Of a DNA stretch of 39,568 bases, positions 10,660-20,800 are shown piece by piece. The translations under genes were made by a program, and so were the position numbers. A model generated the notes under the pieces. That model made no database searches. It saw only the letters and a program-made list of their open reading frames with translations, and was not told the origin of the DNA. This stretch comes from an uncultured Clostridium sp. (lineage in GTDB: Bacteria; Bacillota; Clostridia; TANB77; CAG-508): positions 1 through 39,568 of the forward strand of contig CAMMFK010000003.1 in assembly GCA_946496115.1 (NCBI GenBank). Direction: 5' to 3'. How positions within the stretch are numbered: the first letter of the stretch is position 1; every line of letters starts with the position of its first letter.

Positions 10660-10869
10660 GTTACAATTCACAGTTTCTTTTTTAGATAAGCTTCAATATA
10701 TGTTCTAGAGCATTTCAGCAAACGAGAGCAGTCACAGCAATTATGACCTGTAATACGGGTTATCTGCGAAGTGGAGCGGGCAAGCTGGAGCGAAGCGACC
10801 CGCGCAGTGAAATGCGGAAGAATGTATATTGAAGCTTAAGAAAAAAATGATTTAACAGTGAATTGTAAC
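10660..10869. repeat. MITE-like intergenic element B (core inverted relative to the other copies)
   Basis: Outer arms gttacaattcac (10660-10671) / gtgaattgtaac (ends 10869); inner arms aagcttcaatatatgttct (from 10688) / aagaatgtatattgaagctt (10818-10837); core gcgaagtggagcgggcaagctggagcgaagcgacccgcgcagtgaaatgcgg. Confidence 0.85.
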
Positions 10870-10902
10870 TCTCAATTATACAATCATAATGTACTAAAAA
10901 TT

Positions 10903-13332
10903 TTATTCTTCTGTAGTAGCACTTTCAACTTCAATCGTGTTGTTATCATTCGAAGTTTGAGAATCTGTAGGTGCCATTTTTAGTTCTTGCCATCTTTCTT
11001 TTGACATCAATACTTCTCTTGGTTTGCTTCCTTGGTAGCCTGAAATAATACCTCTTTGTTCCATTTGGTCTATTATTCTACCAGCTCTAGCATATCCAAC
11101 CTTAAATCTTCTTTGTATAAATGATGTTGAAGCTTGTCCAGTTTCTACAACTAAATCTATTGCCTCATCTAATAATGGATCTGTGTCATCTTCTTCATCA
11201 TCTTCTGATACTGCCTTTTCAGGTTCTCCACTCTTTTCAATTGACTCAATTATATCTTCATCATATTGAGTTTCGCCGTCTTTTTTCAAGAATTTCACTA
11301 TATTTTCAACTTCTTTGTCTGAGATGAAAGCTCCTTGAATTCTTACAGGTTTTGGTGCTCCTGATGGATAGAAAAGCATATCTCCTTTTCCTAAAAGTTT
11401 TTCAGCTCCTGCACTATCTAGTATAGTTCTTGAATCTACTTGTGATGATACTGAAAACGCAATTCTTGATGGTATATTTGCTTTTATTATACCAGTGATT
11501 ACATCAACTGATGGCCTTTGTGTTGCAATTACTAAGTGCATACCTGCAGCTCTTGCCATTTGGGCTAATCTACAAATGGCATCTTCAACGTCTTTTTGAG
11601 CAACCATCATTAAATCTGCAAGCTCATCTATAATTATAACTATTTGAGGTAATTTTGGATTTCCTTCTTTTTCTGCTAAAGAATTATATCCCTTCATATC
11701 TCTAACTTTTTTCTCTGCAAATAAGCTATACCTTTTAACCATTTCTTGAACAGCCCAAGCTAGTGCACCTGCCGCTTTTTTAGGGTCTGTTACAACTGGA
11801 ATTAATAAATGTGGAATTCCATTATATACTGAAAGTTCAACAACTTTTGGGTCAATCATAAGAAGTTTTACTTCACTAGGTTTAGCTTTATATATTATGC
11901 TTGTAATTAAAGTATTTATACATACTGATTTACCAGATCCTGTTTGACCTGCTATAAGAGTATGAGGCATTTTTGCTATATCTGTTACAACAATGCTACC
12001 AGCAACATCTTTGCCAAGTGCAAATGCAAGTTTTGACTTACTATTTATAAACTCATCAGATTCAATAATGTCTCTTAAAGGTACCATATTTTTTTCTTTA
12101 TTTGGTACTTCTATACCAACAGTATGTTTACCAGGAATAGGCGCTTCAATTCTTATAGTTTCAGCCTCTAAGGCTAGAGCAATATCATCTGAAAGGTTAG
12201 CTATTTTACTAACTCTTACACCTTCTGCTGGAGCTAATTCATATCTAGTAATGGCTGGACCTACTGATACATTTTCTACTTTTGCTGATACACCAAAGCT
12301 ATACAAAGTTCTTCTTAGCTTTTCAGCAGTAGCCAAAAGTCTCTTTTCACTGTTTTGATCAGTTCTATTTTTCCCTTCTTCTAATAATGTAATAGGTGGA
12401 AATTCATAATGTTCATCATGTACTGTTATTCCATGGTCAAGCTGTAAAACTTCTTTAGTTTTAGCTTCTTTTTCTTCCTCTTGACTAGTGAATAAATCAT
12501 CTCCAGATGTAGGCACAACTGCCTTTTTTGGACTAGTAGCGTTTTTCTTAGAAAAGATTGACGCATCTAAATTATCTTTTGAATGGTCATACTTTTTAGG
12601 TTCATTTAAATTTATAGTAATTTGTTCTTCTAAATTTTCTTTATTTCTAGCTTCTCTTTCTTGTTTTTCTCTTAGTCTTCTCTCTCTTCTAGTTTCATGT
12701 CTTTCAGGCTCTACATTAGCAATATTTTGTTTTTGCTGTTCTCTTACTTGTTCTCTTTCTTTACTCTTTTTAGCTTGTTTTTCTGCAAATTTATCAATCG
12801 AATTAGAAATTGCCTCTGCTGGATGAAGTCCAAATATAAATACTAATGCAATCAAAGAAACACCAATTGAAGCAATAACTGTTCCCAATATTCCTATTAA
12901 ATTTATTAGTGGTGCTGCTATTGCAGTTCCAAGCACACCTCCACCAATATCTTCTGAACCTTTTTGATATCCTTGAAAAAGTATAGAGTTCATAGATTGA
13001 GAAATGTCTATAGCTCCACTAGCTATTTGATAACAACTTAATATAACATCTATGAAAACGAAAATACAAATGAGCATAAATATTTTTGGTAAATAGTATT
13101 TTGTATCTTTATCGTATGCAATATATAAAGAAAGTGCAAAAATAGCAATAGGAACTAGATATTTAATATATCCTAGGACTCCTCCTAGAACATTACTTAA
13201 CCTTAATCCTAATTCTCCTGATTTTCCATAAATAAGCACAGCAAGTAAAATGCTAAGCACTATAAGTATCGCAACAGTTATATTTAGTTTTTTTTGTTCT
13301 TGCTTTTTCTTGCTTTTTCTTCCTCTTGGCAT
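10903..13332 (-). CDS. ftsK/spoIIIE: DNA translocase FtsK/SpoIIIE
   Basis: N-terminal TM segments; Walker A IAGQTGSGKSVCINTL; IIDELADLMMVA; C-terminal winged-helix gamma domain TSFIQRRFKVGYARAGRIIDQMEQRGI. Confidence 0.96.
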   Translation of the reverse strand: MPRGRKSKKKQEQKKLNITVAILIVLSILLAVLIYGKSGELGLRLSNVLGGVLGYIKYLVPIAIFALSLYIAYDKDTKYYLPKIFMLICIFVFIDVILSCYQIASGAIDISQSMNSILFQGYQKGSEDIGGGVLGTAIAAPLINLIGILGTVIASIGVSLIALVFIFGLHPAEAISNSIDKFAEKQAKKSKEREQVREQQKQNIANVEPERHETRRERRLREKQEREARNKENLEEQITINLNEPKKYDHSKDNLDASIFSKKNATSPKKAVVPTSGDDLFTSQEEEKEAKTKEVLQLDHGITVHDEHYEFPPITLLEEGKNRTDQNSEKRLLATAEKLRRTLYSFGVSAKVENVSVGPAITRYELAPAEGVRVSKIANLSDDIALALEAETIRIEAPIPGKHTVGIEVPNKEKNMVPLRDIIESDEFINSKSKLAFALGKDVAGSIVVTDIAKMPHTLIAGQTGSGKSVCINTLITSIIYKAKPSEVKLLMIDPKVVELSVYNGIPHLLIPVVTDPKKAAGALAWAVQEMVKRYSLFAEKKVRDMKGYNSLAEKEGNPKLPQIVIIIDELADLMMVAQKDVEDAICRLAQMARAAGMHLVIATQRPSVDVITGIIKANIPSRIAFSVSSQVDSRTILDSAGAEKLLGKGDMLFYPSGAPKPVRIQGAFISDKEVENIVKFLKKDGETQYDEDIIESIEKSGEPEKAVSEDDEEDDTDPLLDEAIDLVVETGQASTSFIQRRFKVGYARAGRIIDQMEQRGIISGYQGSKPREVLMSKERWQELKMAPTDSQTSNDNNTIEVESATTEE

Positions 13333-13424
13333 TAACTTCTCCTCCGTTTATTTCAATTATTCTATTTTATTGTATCATTATTGTTTTTAAATTTCTACTA
13401 TTTTTAAGAAATTTTTTTACTTTT

Positions 13425-13446
13425 GAGACGGTCCTTTTCGTAAAAT
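13425..13446. repeat. REP-like half motif gagacggtccttttcgtaaaat
   Basis: Resembles the element A terminal arm gggacggtcctttttgtaaaat and the palindrome at 1664-1694. Confidence 0.6.
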
Positions 13447-13513
13447 GAATAGCAAAACAAAATTTTTGGAATAATATATGTTATATGGTAGATAATAATT
13501 CGGGGAGGATTAC

Positions 13514-14329
13514 ATGGTTTCATTATGTATTAAGGATAATAACGACAAAGTTCAAAATTTCTTAATGAAAAAAATTGGTGAATCGACCATTCCCGATATA
13601 TATTATTCTAAACATATTTTCAAAATTTATGAAAATGTTATTATTCACTACAAAGGTAAAGACTTGGATAAGTTTTACAATTTCTTATCTAGCCTTATTT
13701 CTGATGCTATTATAAATTATTATGAACCAACAATTGTAAAACGTTTAATTTTAAAAGATTATTTTTATTTTGATGCATTAGATAGGAATTCTATTTACAA
13801 TGAGTTTAGTATTCTTAATCATAATAGCAAAAAATATTTGAATAATGATATTTTAGAATATATAGAAAATCATAAAAGTATTATTTTAGATGGTTTTATT
13901 AATTTTAGATTAAATAATTATAAAAGTGCTCTTGAGCCTCTAGTTGAAAGTGCAGTTAGTAAATTTGTATTAGATAAAGAATATTTGGAATTTGTAAGTC
14001 TTCTTAAAGGTTATGTAGATTCTAAAATTCCTGAACCAATTAAAATTCATTTAATTTATGCTAATAAGGAATCAATTTTATTAGATGAAAATTACAATAT
14101 GCTTGAACTTGAAGACTTTGATTCTGAGTATTTATCTGATATATCTTTTTCTCAAAATGATTACGCTTTAAATACTTTGATTGGAAAATTACCAGAAAAC
14201 ATATATATTCATCTTATTTCTCCTAAGGATGAATATATAGAAACATTAGAACTTATCTTTGGAAAAAGAATTCATATATGCACTGGGTGTGCTATTTGCA
14301 GTGCGTATAAGCTTTTAAATTTAAAATAA
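13514..14329 (+). CDS. ytxC: YtxC-like sporulation protein
   Basis: 271 aa; ISDAIINYYEPTIVKRLILKDYFYF region and C-terminal Cys cluster HICTGCAIC are consistent with the YtxC family; preceded by GGGGAGG RBS. Confidence 0.75.
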   Translation: MVSLCIKDNNDKVQNFLMKKIGESTIPDIYYSKHIFKIYENVIIHYKGKDLDKFYNFLSSLISDAIINYYEPTIVKRLILKDYFYFDALDRNSIYNEFSILNHNSKKYLNNDILEYIENHKSIILDGFINFRLNNYKSALEPLVESAVSKFVLDKEYLEFVSLLKGYVDSKIPEPIKIHLIYANKESILLDENYNMLELEDFDSEYLSDISFSQNDYALNTLIGKLPENIYIHLISPKDEYIETLELIFGKRIHICTGCAICSAYKLLNLK

Positions 14330-14359
14330 GTATCATTATAGTTAAGTATTAAAATTTTT

Positions 14360-14400
14360 AACAATACCAATATAGCTATAGAACATATATTGGTATTGTT
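14360..14400. terminator. Intrinsic bidirectional terminator between convergent genes
   Basis: 15-bp perfect stem aacaataccaatata (14360-14374) / tatattggtattgtt (14386-14400) between the ytxC-like (+) and permease (-) 3' ends. Confidence 0.75.
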
Positions 14401-14441
14401 CTAATATTCACTTTTTTATATCTAAGGATAATTTTTACAGT

Positions 14442-17400
14442 TTACTCCACACTCTTAAGTGACTCTATCATATCAATTTTCTTTAATGAGAAATACGTAA
14501 TAATATTTACAATAATAGCAAATACAGTAGTTATAATGACTCCAAACAAGTAGCTCCAAACTGTTATTTGAGGATTAAACATAAGCATATCTATCTCACA
14601 AGTTTTTATAATATACAATGTTAAGAAATATCCTCCGCCTATGCCAAATAACATGCCAATTGCTGTAAGTATTAATGTTTCCCTTGAAATATAATCATAT
14701 ACTTCTTTATCATAAAAGCCTAATACTTTTATTGTTGCAAGTTCTCTTATCCTTTCTGTAATATTAGCATTTAATAAATTATACAATACTACAAATGCCA
14801 GTAACCCCGCAGATATTATTAGAATCCATACTACCAAATCCATATTGTTCATAACTTCTGCAAATATGTTTTCAGTATTTGACATAAATGTTACACCTGA
14901 AATGTAGTCACCATTAGACAATATTTGTTCTCCAAATCCATCTTCTTCTGACTCTTCCATGTCAGTTGTATTTACATATACTACATTATAGCCAATTCTC
15001 GTATCATATAATTGATTATATAAGTTTGGCGTCATATAAATGTAATGATAAATATAATTTTCAGTAATTGCATTTACTTTTACATTACATTCTTTATCAT
15101 CGCTATTTAAGATTTTTATTTCATCCCCAACTTTTATATCCAATAATTTTGATAGTTTTTCTGTTATAATTACTCCAGTATCATCTAAAACATATTTTTC
15201 ATCATTATCGGTTCTTGATTCTAACACAATAAAATTGCTTAAATTTTCAGGAGTTTGTGGTATTATTAACTGTATTGATTGAGTATTGTCATTTTTTTCT
15301 ATTGTAACAGATTGAACATTTGCATTTAACACATCTTCTGTATATTCATAATTTTTCAAAATATTATCTATATTTTCTAGTTCTTCATTTTTGTACTCAT
15401 CTTTTAATGTTACACTTATATTATATAAATCTATTTTTCCGTACTGTGAAGGGATCATGCTACTTATTGCATCTCTGAGTCCAAATCCCGCTATAATAAG
15501 TGCTGTACATCCACCCACGCCTATTATTGTCATCATAAATCTTTTTTTGTATCTAAATATATTTCTCGCTGTGACTTTTTTAGTGAAGTTTAATCTTTTC
15601 CATATAAATGTTATACGTTCTAATAAAACACGTTTTCCTGGTTTTGGAGCTTTTGGTCTCATTAATGTTGCTGGTTTTTGTTTTAATGTTTTATAGCATG
15701 AAATTACTGTAGCTCCTATTGTGCAAAGCATTGCTGCAAGCATACCTGCTGTTGCATAAGTCATATTAAATTCAAGTATTACATCTGGTACATCATAAAC
15801 CATTGCATAAATATCTGCTATTACTTTGGGAAGTATACTAAATCCAATTACTAATCCAATTAACCCGCCTATAACAGTTGCAAGTGTTGCATAAATAATA
15901 TATTTGCTAGCTATTTGCAACTTGTTATATCCAAGTGCTTTTAGTGTACCAATTTGCACTCTTTGTTCTTCAACCATTCTTGTCATTGATGTTAAGCTAA
16001 TTAATGCTGCAACAATGAAGAATACTATTGGAAAAACTTGTGCCAAATTTGCGACTCTATCAGTATCTTGCATATAGCTTACATAGCCTGCATTTTGCTG
16101 TCTATCTAATATGTACCAAGTTGGTCTTTCTATTGAATTAACCTCTTCTTCTGCATCGTCCAATTCTTTTTCCGCATCTGATATTTTTGAGTTAAATTCT
16201 TCTCTTGATTTAGCAAGTTCTGCTTCCGCTTCTTCTATTTGCTTTACACTTTCATCTAATTTTTTCTCAGCTGAATCAAGCTCTGCATAAGTACCGTTTT
16301 TTGTTTTATTTAATTGTTCTTCCCTGTTTTGTATTTCTGCTTTTGCAGAATCAATTTTCTTTTGTCCATTTGATAATTCTTCTTTTGCTGTTTGTATAGC
16401 ATTTTCTGTATATGTTACTGTTTGATTTATATCTGTTATTCCTTGTGCCTCTAGCTGTTTATCTATTACTATAATTCCAGCTTCTATTTTTGAAATAGAT
16501 ACATTTAATTCATTTATTTGCTTTTTTAATTCTTCTATTTTTTCTTTTTCATCATCTGTTGTATTAGCTATTCCATTGCTTTGACTTTGCACATTATTGT
16601 TTATATTTTGTGGTTTAGTACTTGCACTTCCGTGATTCGCTTGATTTTCCAATTCTTCTAATTGTTTTTTTAAATCTTCTAATTGTACCTTACTTGTAGA
16701 TAGCATGGTTTGGAGATTATTGTATTGTGTTTGAATCTGTTTAAGTTCATTTAGGCTTGTTTCATAATCACTTATTTGCTTTTCTGCCTCTTGTTTTTTT
16801 GCATTAAAATCATTTTCATTTTGTTCTAATGTATTTTTAGCATCAAGCAATTGTTTTCCGGCTTCATTAAACTCATTATTTGCCTTTGCTCTGTTTGCAG
16901 CTATTTCATTTCTTCCATTTTCTAATTCTTGTTTTGCTGAATTTATTTCATTTTCAGCATCTTGAAGTTGTTTTTCTCCATCTGCTTTTTGTGTTTCAAA
17001 TTCATTTTTTGCATCTTGAAGTTTTTGATTTGCCTTGTCAAATAAAGCATTGTATCTTGCTTCTTTTCTGGCATCTGCAATTTTTTCAATCTCATCCTCT
17101 GCTTGCTCTATTAAATCTTCATATTTATCATCATAACATTTTAAATCTTTTGCACCATTTACTGTTATATAAATATTGGTATAAATATTGGTATTTATAT
17201 TATCTGGACTAACATATAAATAATAGTTAATCACTCCAGAACCAAGCTTTGTACTTCCTCTATCTGTAGAAATATACATTGGAGACCTTACAGTTCCTAC
17301 TATTTGCAAATCATTTGTTTTCAGTACTGAAATATCATTTCCATCATCATCTGTAATATTGTCTACTTGAACTTTTATGGTATCTCCTATATTGTATTCT

Positions 17401-17828
17401 GTACCTTGCAAAAAAGCCTCTTCAACTACACATTCATTTTGATTTTCTGGTAACCTACCACTTGTAACTTGTAAGTCATTGATTGAACTTGCAAGACTTT
17501 CCAACTTTACTACAAATTGCTTATCTCCTGCTGTAACCATTGCATCTGTTTGATATGTACCTTGTGCATCATCTATTAGGTCCAGTTTTTCTAGTTCTGT
17601 TATGTCTTCATCAGTAAGTCCAAGTGTAGATATTACCTGAATATCCATAACATTTTTATCATCAAAATATGTATCCAAAGTCAATTTCATATCAGGGCTA
17701 GTAGCTTTTATTCCAGCAAAAAATCCTACTCCTAAAAGTACAATTAGAAGTATTGATATAAATCTTTTAAATCCCTTTATTATTTCTTTAAAACAATCTT
17801 TTAATAAGGCTTTTTTCATGGAACTCAC
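14442..17828 (-). CDS. FtsX/MacB-type ABC transporter permease with very long extracytoplasmic coiled coil
   Basis: 1128 aa; two FtsX-like units (IGTLKALGYNKLQIASKYI, LATIKVLGFYDKEVYDYI), N-terminal TM, and a ~300-aa Glu/Lys/Gln/Asn-rich coiled coil. Confidence 0.9.
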   Translation of the reverse strand: MSSMKKALLKDCFKEIIKGFKRFISILLIVLLGVGFFAGIKATSPDMKLTLDTYFDDKNVMDIQVISTLGLTDEDITELEKLDLIDDAQGTYQTDAMVTAGDKQFVVKLESLASSINDLQVTSGRLPENQNECVVEEAFLQGTEYNIGDTIKVQVDNITDDDGNDISVLKTNDLQIVGTVRSPMYISTDRGSTKLGSGVINYYLYVSPDNINTNIYTNIYITVNGAKDLKCYDDKYEDLIEQAEDEIEKIADARKEARYNALFDKANQKLQDAKNEFETQKADGEKQLQDAENEINSAKQELENGRNEIAANRAKANNEFNEAGKQLLDAKNTLEQNENDFNAKKQEAEKQISDYETSLNELKQIQTQYNNLQTMLSTSKVQLEDLKKQLEELENQANHGSASTKPQNINNNVQSQSNGIANTTDDEKEKIEELKKQINELNVSISKIEAGIIVIDKQLEAQGITDINQTVTYTENAIQTAKEELSNGQKKIDSAKAEIQNREEQLNKTKNGTYAELDSAEKKLDESVKQIEEAEAELAKSREEFNSKISDAEKELDDAEEEVNSIERPTWYILDRQQNAGYVSYMQDTDRVANLAQVFPIVFFIVAALISLTSMTRMVEEQRVQIGTLKALGYNKLQIASKYIIYATLATVIGGLIGLVIGFSILPKVIADIYAMVYDVPDVILEFNMTYATAGMLAAMLCTIGATVISCYKTLKQKPATLMRPKAPKPGKRVLLERITFIWKRLNFTKKVTARNIFRYKKRFMMTIIGVGGCTALIIAGFGLRDAISSMIPSQYGKIDLYNISVTLKDEYKNEELENIDNILKNYEYTEDVLNANVQSVTIEKNDNTQSIQLIIPQTPENLSNFIVLESRTDNDEKYVLDDTGVIITEKLSKLLDIKVGDEIKILNSDDKECNVKVNAITENYIYHYIYMTPNLYNQLYDTRIGYNVVYVNTTDMEESEEDGFGEQILSNGDYISGVTFMSNTENIFAEVMNNMDLVVWILIISAGLLAFVVLYNLLNANITERIRELATIKVLGFYDKEVYDYISRETLILTAIGMLFGIGGGYFLTLYIIKTCEIDMLMFNPQITVWSYLFGVIITTVFAIIVNIITYFSLKKIDMIESLKSVE

Positions 17829-17913
17829 CCCTTTACTACTTGCTTTCTTGTTTTGAAAATTTTTTTATTATATTTTTACGTAACTATTTCTAATATTATA
17901 ATTTAAATTCCAT

Positions 17914-18616
17914 CTACCACTCAATTTTTTCAATTGGAACTGGATTTTCATTTAATTCTATGCTTGATGCTGTACCATTTTTGAAATGTATTACTCTATC
18001 TGCCATAGGTGTTAAAGCTCCATTATGAGTAATAATTATTACAGTCATATTTTCTTTTCTGCAAGTATCTTGCAATAACTTAAGTATTTGCTTACCTGTT
18101 TTATAATCTAATGCACCGGGTAGGCTCATCACATAAAAGTAATTTAGGATTTTTAGCAATTGCCCTAGCAATAGCAACTCTTTGCTGTTCTCCTCCTGAT
18201 AATTGTGAAGGAAAATTCTTTATTCTATCGCCTAAACCAACTTTGATTAATATTTCTTTTGGATCTAGTGGCTTTTTACAAATTTGAGTTGCAAGTTCAA
18301 CATTTTCTATTGCTGTTAAATTTTGAACCAAATTATAAAACTGAAATACAAATCCTATATCTTCTCTTCTGTATTTTGTTAGTTGCTTATTCTTAAATTT
18401 AGAAATATTTTTTCCATCAATAATTACTTCTCCTGATGTTGCAGTATCCATACCTCCTAAAATATTTAAAGCTGTTGTTTTTCCTGCACCACTAGGTCCA
18501 ACTATAACCACAAGCTCTCCTTTTTCTATTTGAAAGTTTGTATTATCTAAGGCTTTTATGCTTACTTCTCCCATTTTGTATTCTTTTATTACATTTTTAA
18601 ACTCAATATATGACAT
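17914..18616 (-). pseudogene. ABC transporter ATP-binding protein, split by a +1 frameshift (ORFs 18101..18616 and 17914..18177)
   Basis: First ORF has [31 protein letters not shown], then reads RCIRL*. Removing one G from ggg at 18118-18120 restores [39 protein letters not shown]... Confidence 0.88.
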
Positions 18617-18695
18617 AATGTGTGACCCTTTCTTTTTTATTTGTATTTATTCTTAAATTATTGTATTTGTCCAGGCAAATTTTCATATAAAGGAA

Positions 18696-19820
18696 TTATA
18701 AAGTTATATTTTCTTCAGTTAATATATTTCTTGGGTTCATTTGGTGTGCAATTGCAATATTTGATGCACATAGCCAATGACCATTGTCAAAAGTTTTATC
18801 CTTATCTATTTCACATACCCAGTTTTCTAGATACTCCATATAGTCTGGAATGAGGTTTAAAGGATTTGTTCTCATATCTGAATGACCTTCATTTGTAATT
18901 ACTTCATTCCAATCTAGTTTTGTATAGAAAAGAATAAAATTCCAATTAGGATGTTTACTCTTTAGTTCATCTATTAAAGCTTTGTATCCAGAGTATTTTT
19001 CTTCAGCTAAGTTTTCTCCGTTATAGGCTACATATTTTTGCCTTTTCATATCATTAATAATGGCAATAGTAAGTGCCAAGGTTAAAATAATAACTGCTAT
19101 AGTTGATATTGCAATTATTATTTTTATTTTTGGGCTTAATCTTTTTAAGTTTGCAACCTTTTTTACCTTCTCTTTTATTGTTTCTAGGTCAGGAAATGCA
19201 TCAAGCAATCTCTTACCTTTCCAGTTAGTTTTTAGTAATTCTCTTGCCTTTCTAGTTATTTCATATGTATTATCCTTTTTATTTTGTGCAGCTACATTTT
19301 TTACTGTAGAAGTAACTTTTGAAATTACATTACATGATATAATCATATCTGCTATTAATATAATAAACAATAATAAGCTTATTATATTTGATACATTTGA
19401 TGGTATATAGCTTAATAAATTATAAAATAATGGATTTAGCACATATATAATAACTAAACCTAATATACCAAATGGAATCATTGTTTCTAAACAAACTCTA
19501 CCATTTATATTAAATTTGTTATGGCTATAATCCCACCATCTTGCATGAAATAGTTTTTCCATTATCCAACTTGTAAAGTACTCTAGTAAGCCACATAATA
19601 TAACTGCCATACAAAATACTACAAACCAATCATCTTTATAGTTTGATAATACTAGAGTTATAAGAATAGCTCCACACCCATATATAGGACAAATTGGACT
19701 AATTAAAAATCCTCTATTTACTACTTTTTTTTCTACTATTGAACAATTTATAACTTCTACAACCCATCCTAAAAATGAGTAGATTATAAACAAAATAAAA
19801 TATGTTGATAAGTTTTCCAT
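18696..19820 (-). CDS. PF06541-like (putative ABC transporter type IV/CmpB) membrane domain fused to a glucosaminidase-associated C-terminal region
   Basis: N-term YFILFIIYSFLGWVVEVINCSIVEKKVVNRGFLISPICPIYGCGAILI...; C-term YSGYKALIDELKSKHPNWNFILFYTKLDWNEVI...GHWLCASNIAIAHQMNPRNILTEENI. Confidence 0.78.
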   Translation of the reverse strand: MENLSTYFILFIIYSFLGWVVEVINCSIVEKKVVNRGFLISPICPIYGCGAILITLVLSNYKDDWFVVFCMAVILCGLLEYFTSWIMEKLFHARWWDYSHNKFNINGRVCLETMIPFGILGLVIIYVLNPLFYNLLSYIPSNVSNIISLLLFIILIADMIISCNVISKVTSTVKNVAAQNKKDNTYEITRKARELLKTNWKGKRLLDAFPDLETIKEKVKKVANLKRLSPKIKIIIAISTIAVIILTLALTIAIINDMKRQKYVAYNGENLAEEKYSGYKALIDELKSKHPNWNFILFYTKLDWNEVITNEGHSDMRTNPLNLIPDYMEYLENWVCEIDKDKTFDNGHWLCASNIAIAHQMNPRNILTEENITL

Positions 19821-19920
19821 AATATTTTCCTCTTTTAGTTTTATGATATATATATTAGCATAATATGCAAAAAATGTAAACTCCTTTTAAGTTTACATTC
19901 TTTGTGTCAATCGACAAATC

Positions 19921-20619
19921 TTATTCCTTTATTTCCCTTGCAAGTTTTCCAATTGCTTTTGTTTCAATTCTTGATACATATGAACGGGATATTCCCATAT
20001 CCTTTGCAATCTCTTTTTGTGTTTTCGGTTCTTTTCCATTTAAACCAAATCTTAATTCTATTATTGTTCTTTCTCTATTTTTTAAAACTTTTTTTATTTT
20101 CTCATAAAGCTTATTTATTTTCATTTTCAAGTCAACTTCTTCTTCTATTGGCTTATCATTATTTTCTAAGACCTCTCCCAGTCTTACAGTATTATCATCT
20201 TTATCTTTTCCTATTGGATCTTCTAAGTAAACTTCTGAATTTGTTTTCTTATTAGACCTTAAATACATCAAAATTTCATTATCTATACATTTTGATATAT
20301 ATGTCGAAAGTTTTATTGATTTTTCTGGATTATAACTGTTTATTCCTTTTATTAGTCCAATTGAGCCTATTGATATTAAATCATCTTGGTCAATATTGGT
20401 ATTATTGTACTTTTTGCATACATGTGCTACAAGTCTTAAATTATGTTCTATTAAAATATTCTTGGCGTCTTGGTCTCCTTCTCTCATTTTTTCTACATAC
20501 ATTTTTTCTTCTTCTGCAGACAAGCTTTCAGGAAAAAGATTATTATTTGATATGTATCCCAAAACAAAAAGGCCACTGCCTAAAAAAGCTAAGAATCCAG
20601 AGATTGTAAGTTCTAACAT
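19921..20619 (-). CDS. sigK: RNA polymerase sporulation sigma factor SigK, uninterrupted, with pro-sequence (start set at ATG 20619; ORF track extends to 20649)
   Basis: MLELTISGFLAFLGSGLFVLGYISNNNLFPESLSAEEEKMYVEKM..., sigma-70 regions 2 and 4; RBS ggaggtgcaaaATG. Confidence 0.92.
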   Translation of the reverse strand: MLELTISGFLAFLGSGLFVLGYISNNNLFPESLSAEEEKMYVEKMREGDQDAKNILIEHNLRLVAHVCKKYNNTNIDQDDLISIGSIGLIKGINSYNPEKSIKLSTYISKCIDNEILMYLRSNKKTNSEVYLEDPIGKDKDDNTVRLGEVLENNDKPIEEEVDLKMKINKLYEKIKKVLKNRERTIIELRFGLNGKEPKTQKEIAKDMGISRSYVSRIETKAIGKLAREIKE

Positions 20620-20800
20620 TTTGCACCTCCATATGAGTAATGTGTCCATTTTTTAGCTTTTTAAATAATTTATAAACACATTTTTCTTTCTCATACTTTA
20701 ATTATATTCTTTAGCTTTTTTATTGTGCCTGACCTCTTGAAATTATTTGTATTTTGCTTGTTATTTATAATTTTGCTTTTTATGAAATGGAATAAAAAAT

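Noticed and set aside
19921-20619. Possible skin-type prophage interruption of sigK
   Set aside because: sigK is one continuous ORF including its pro-sequence.
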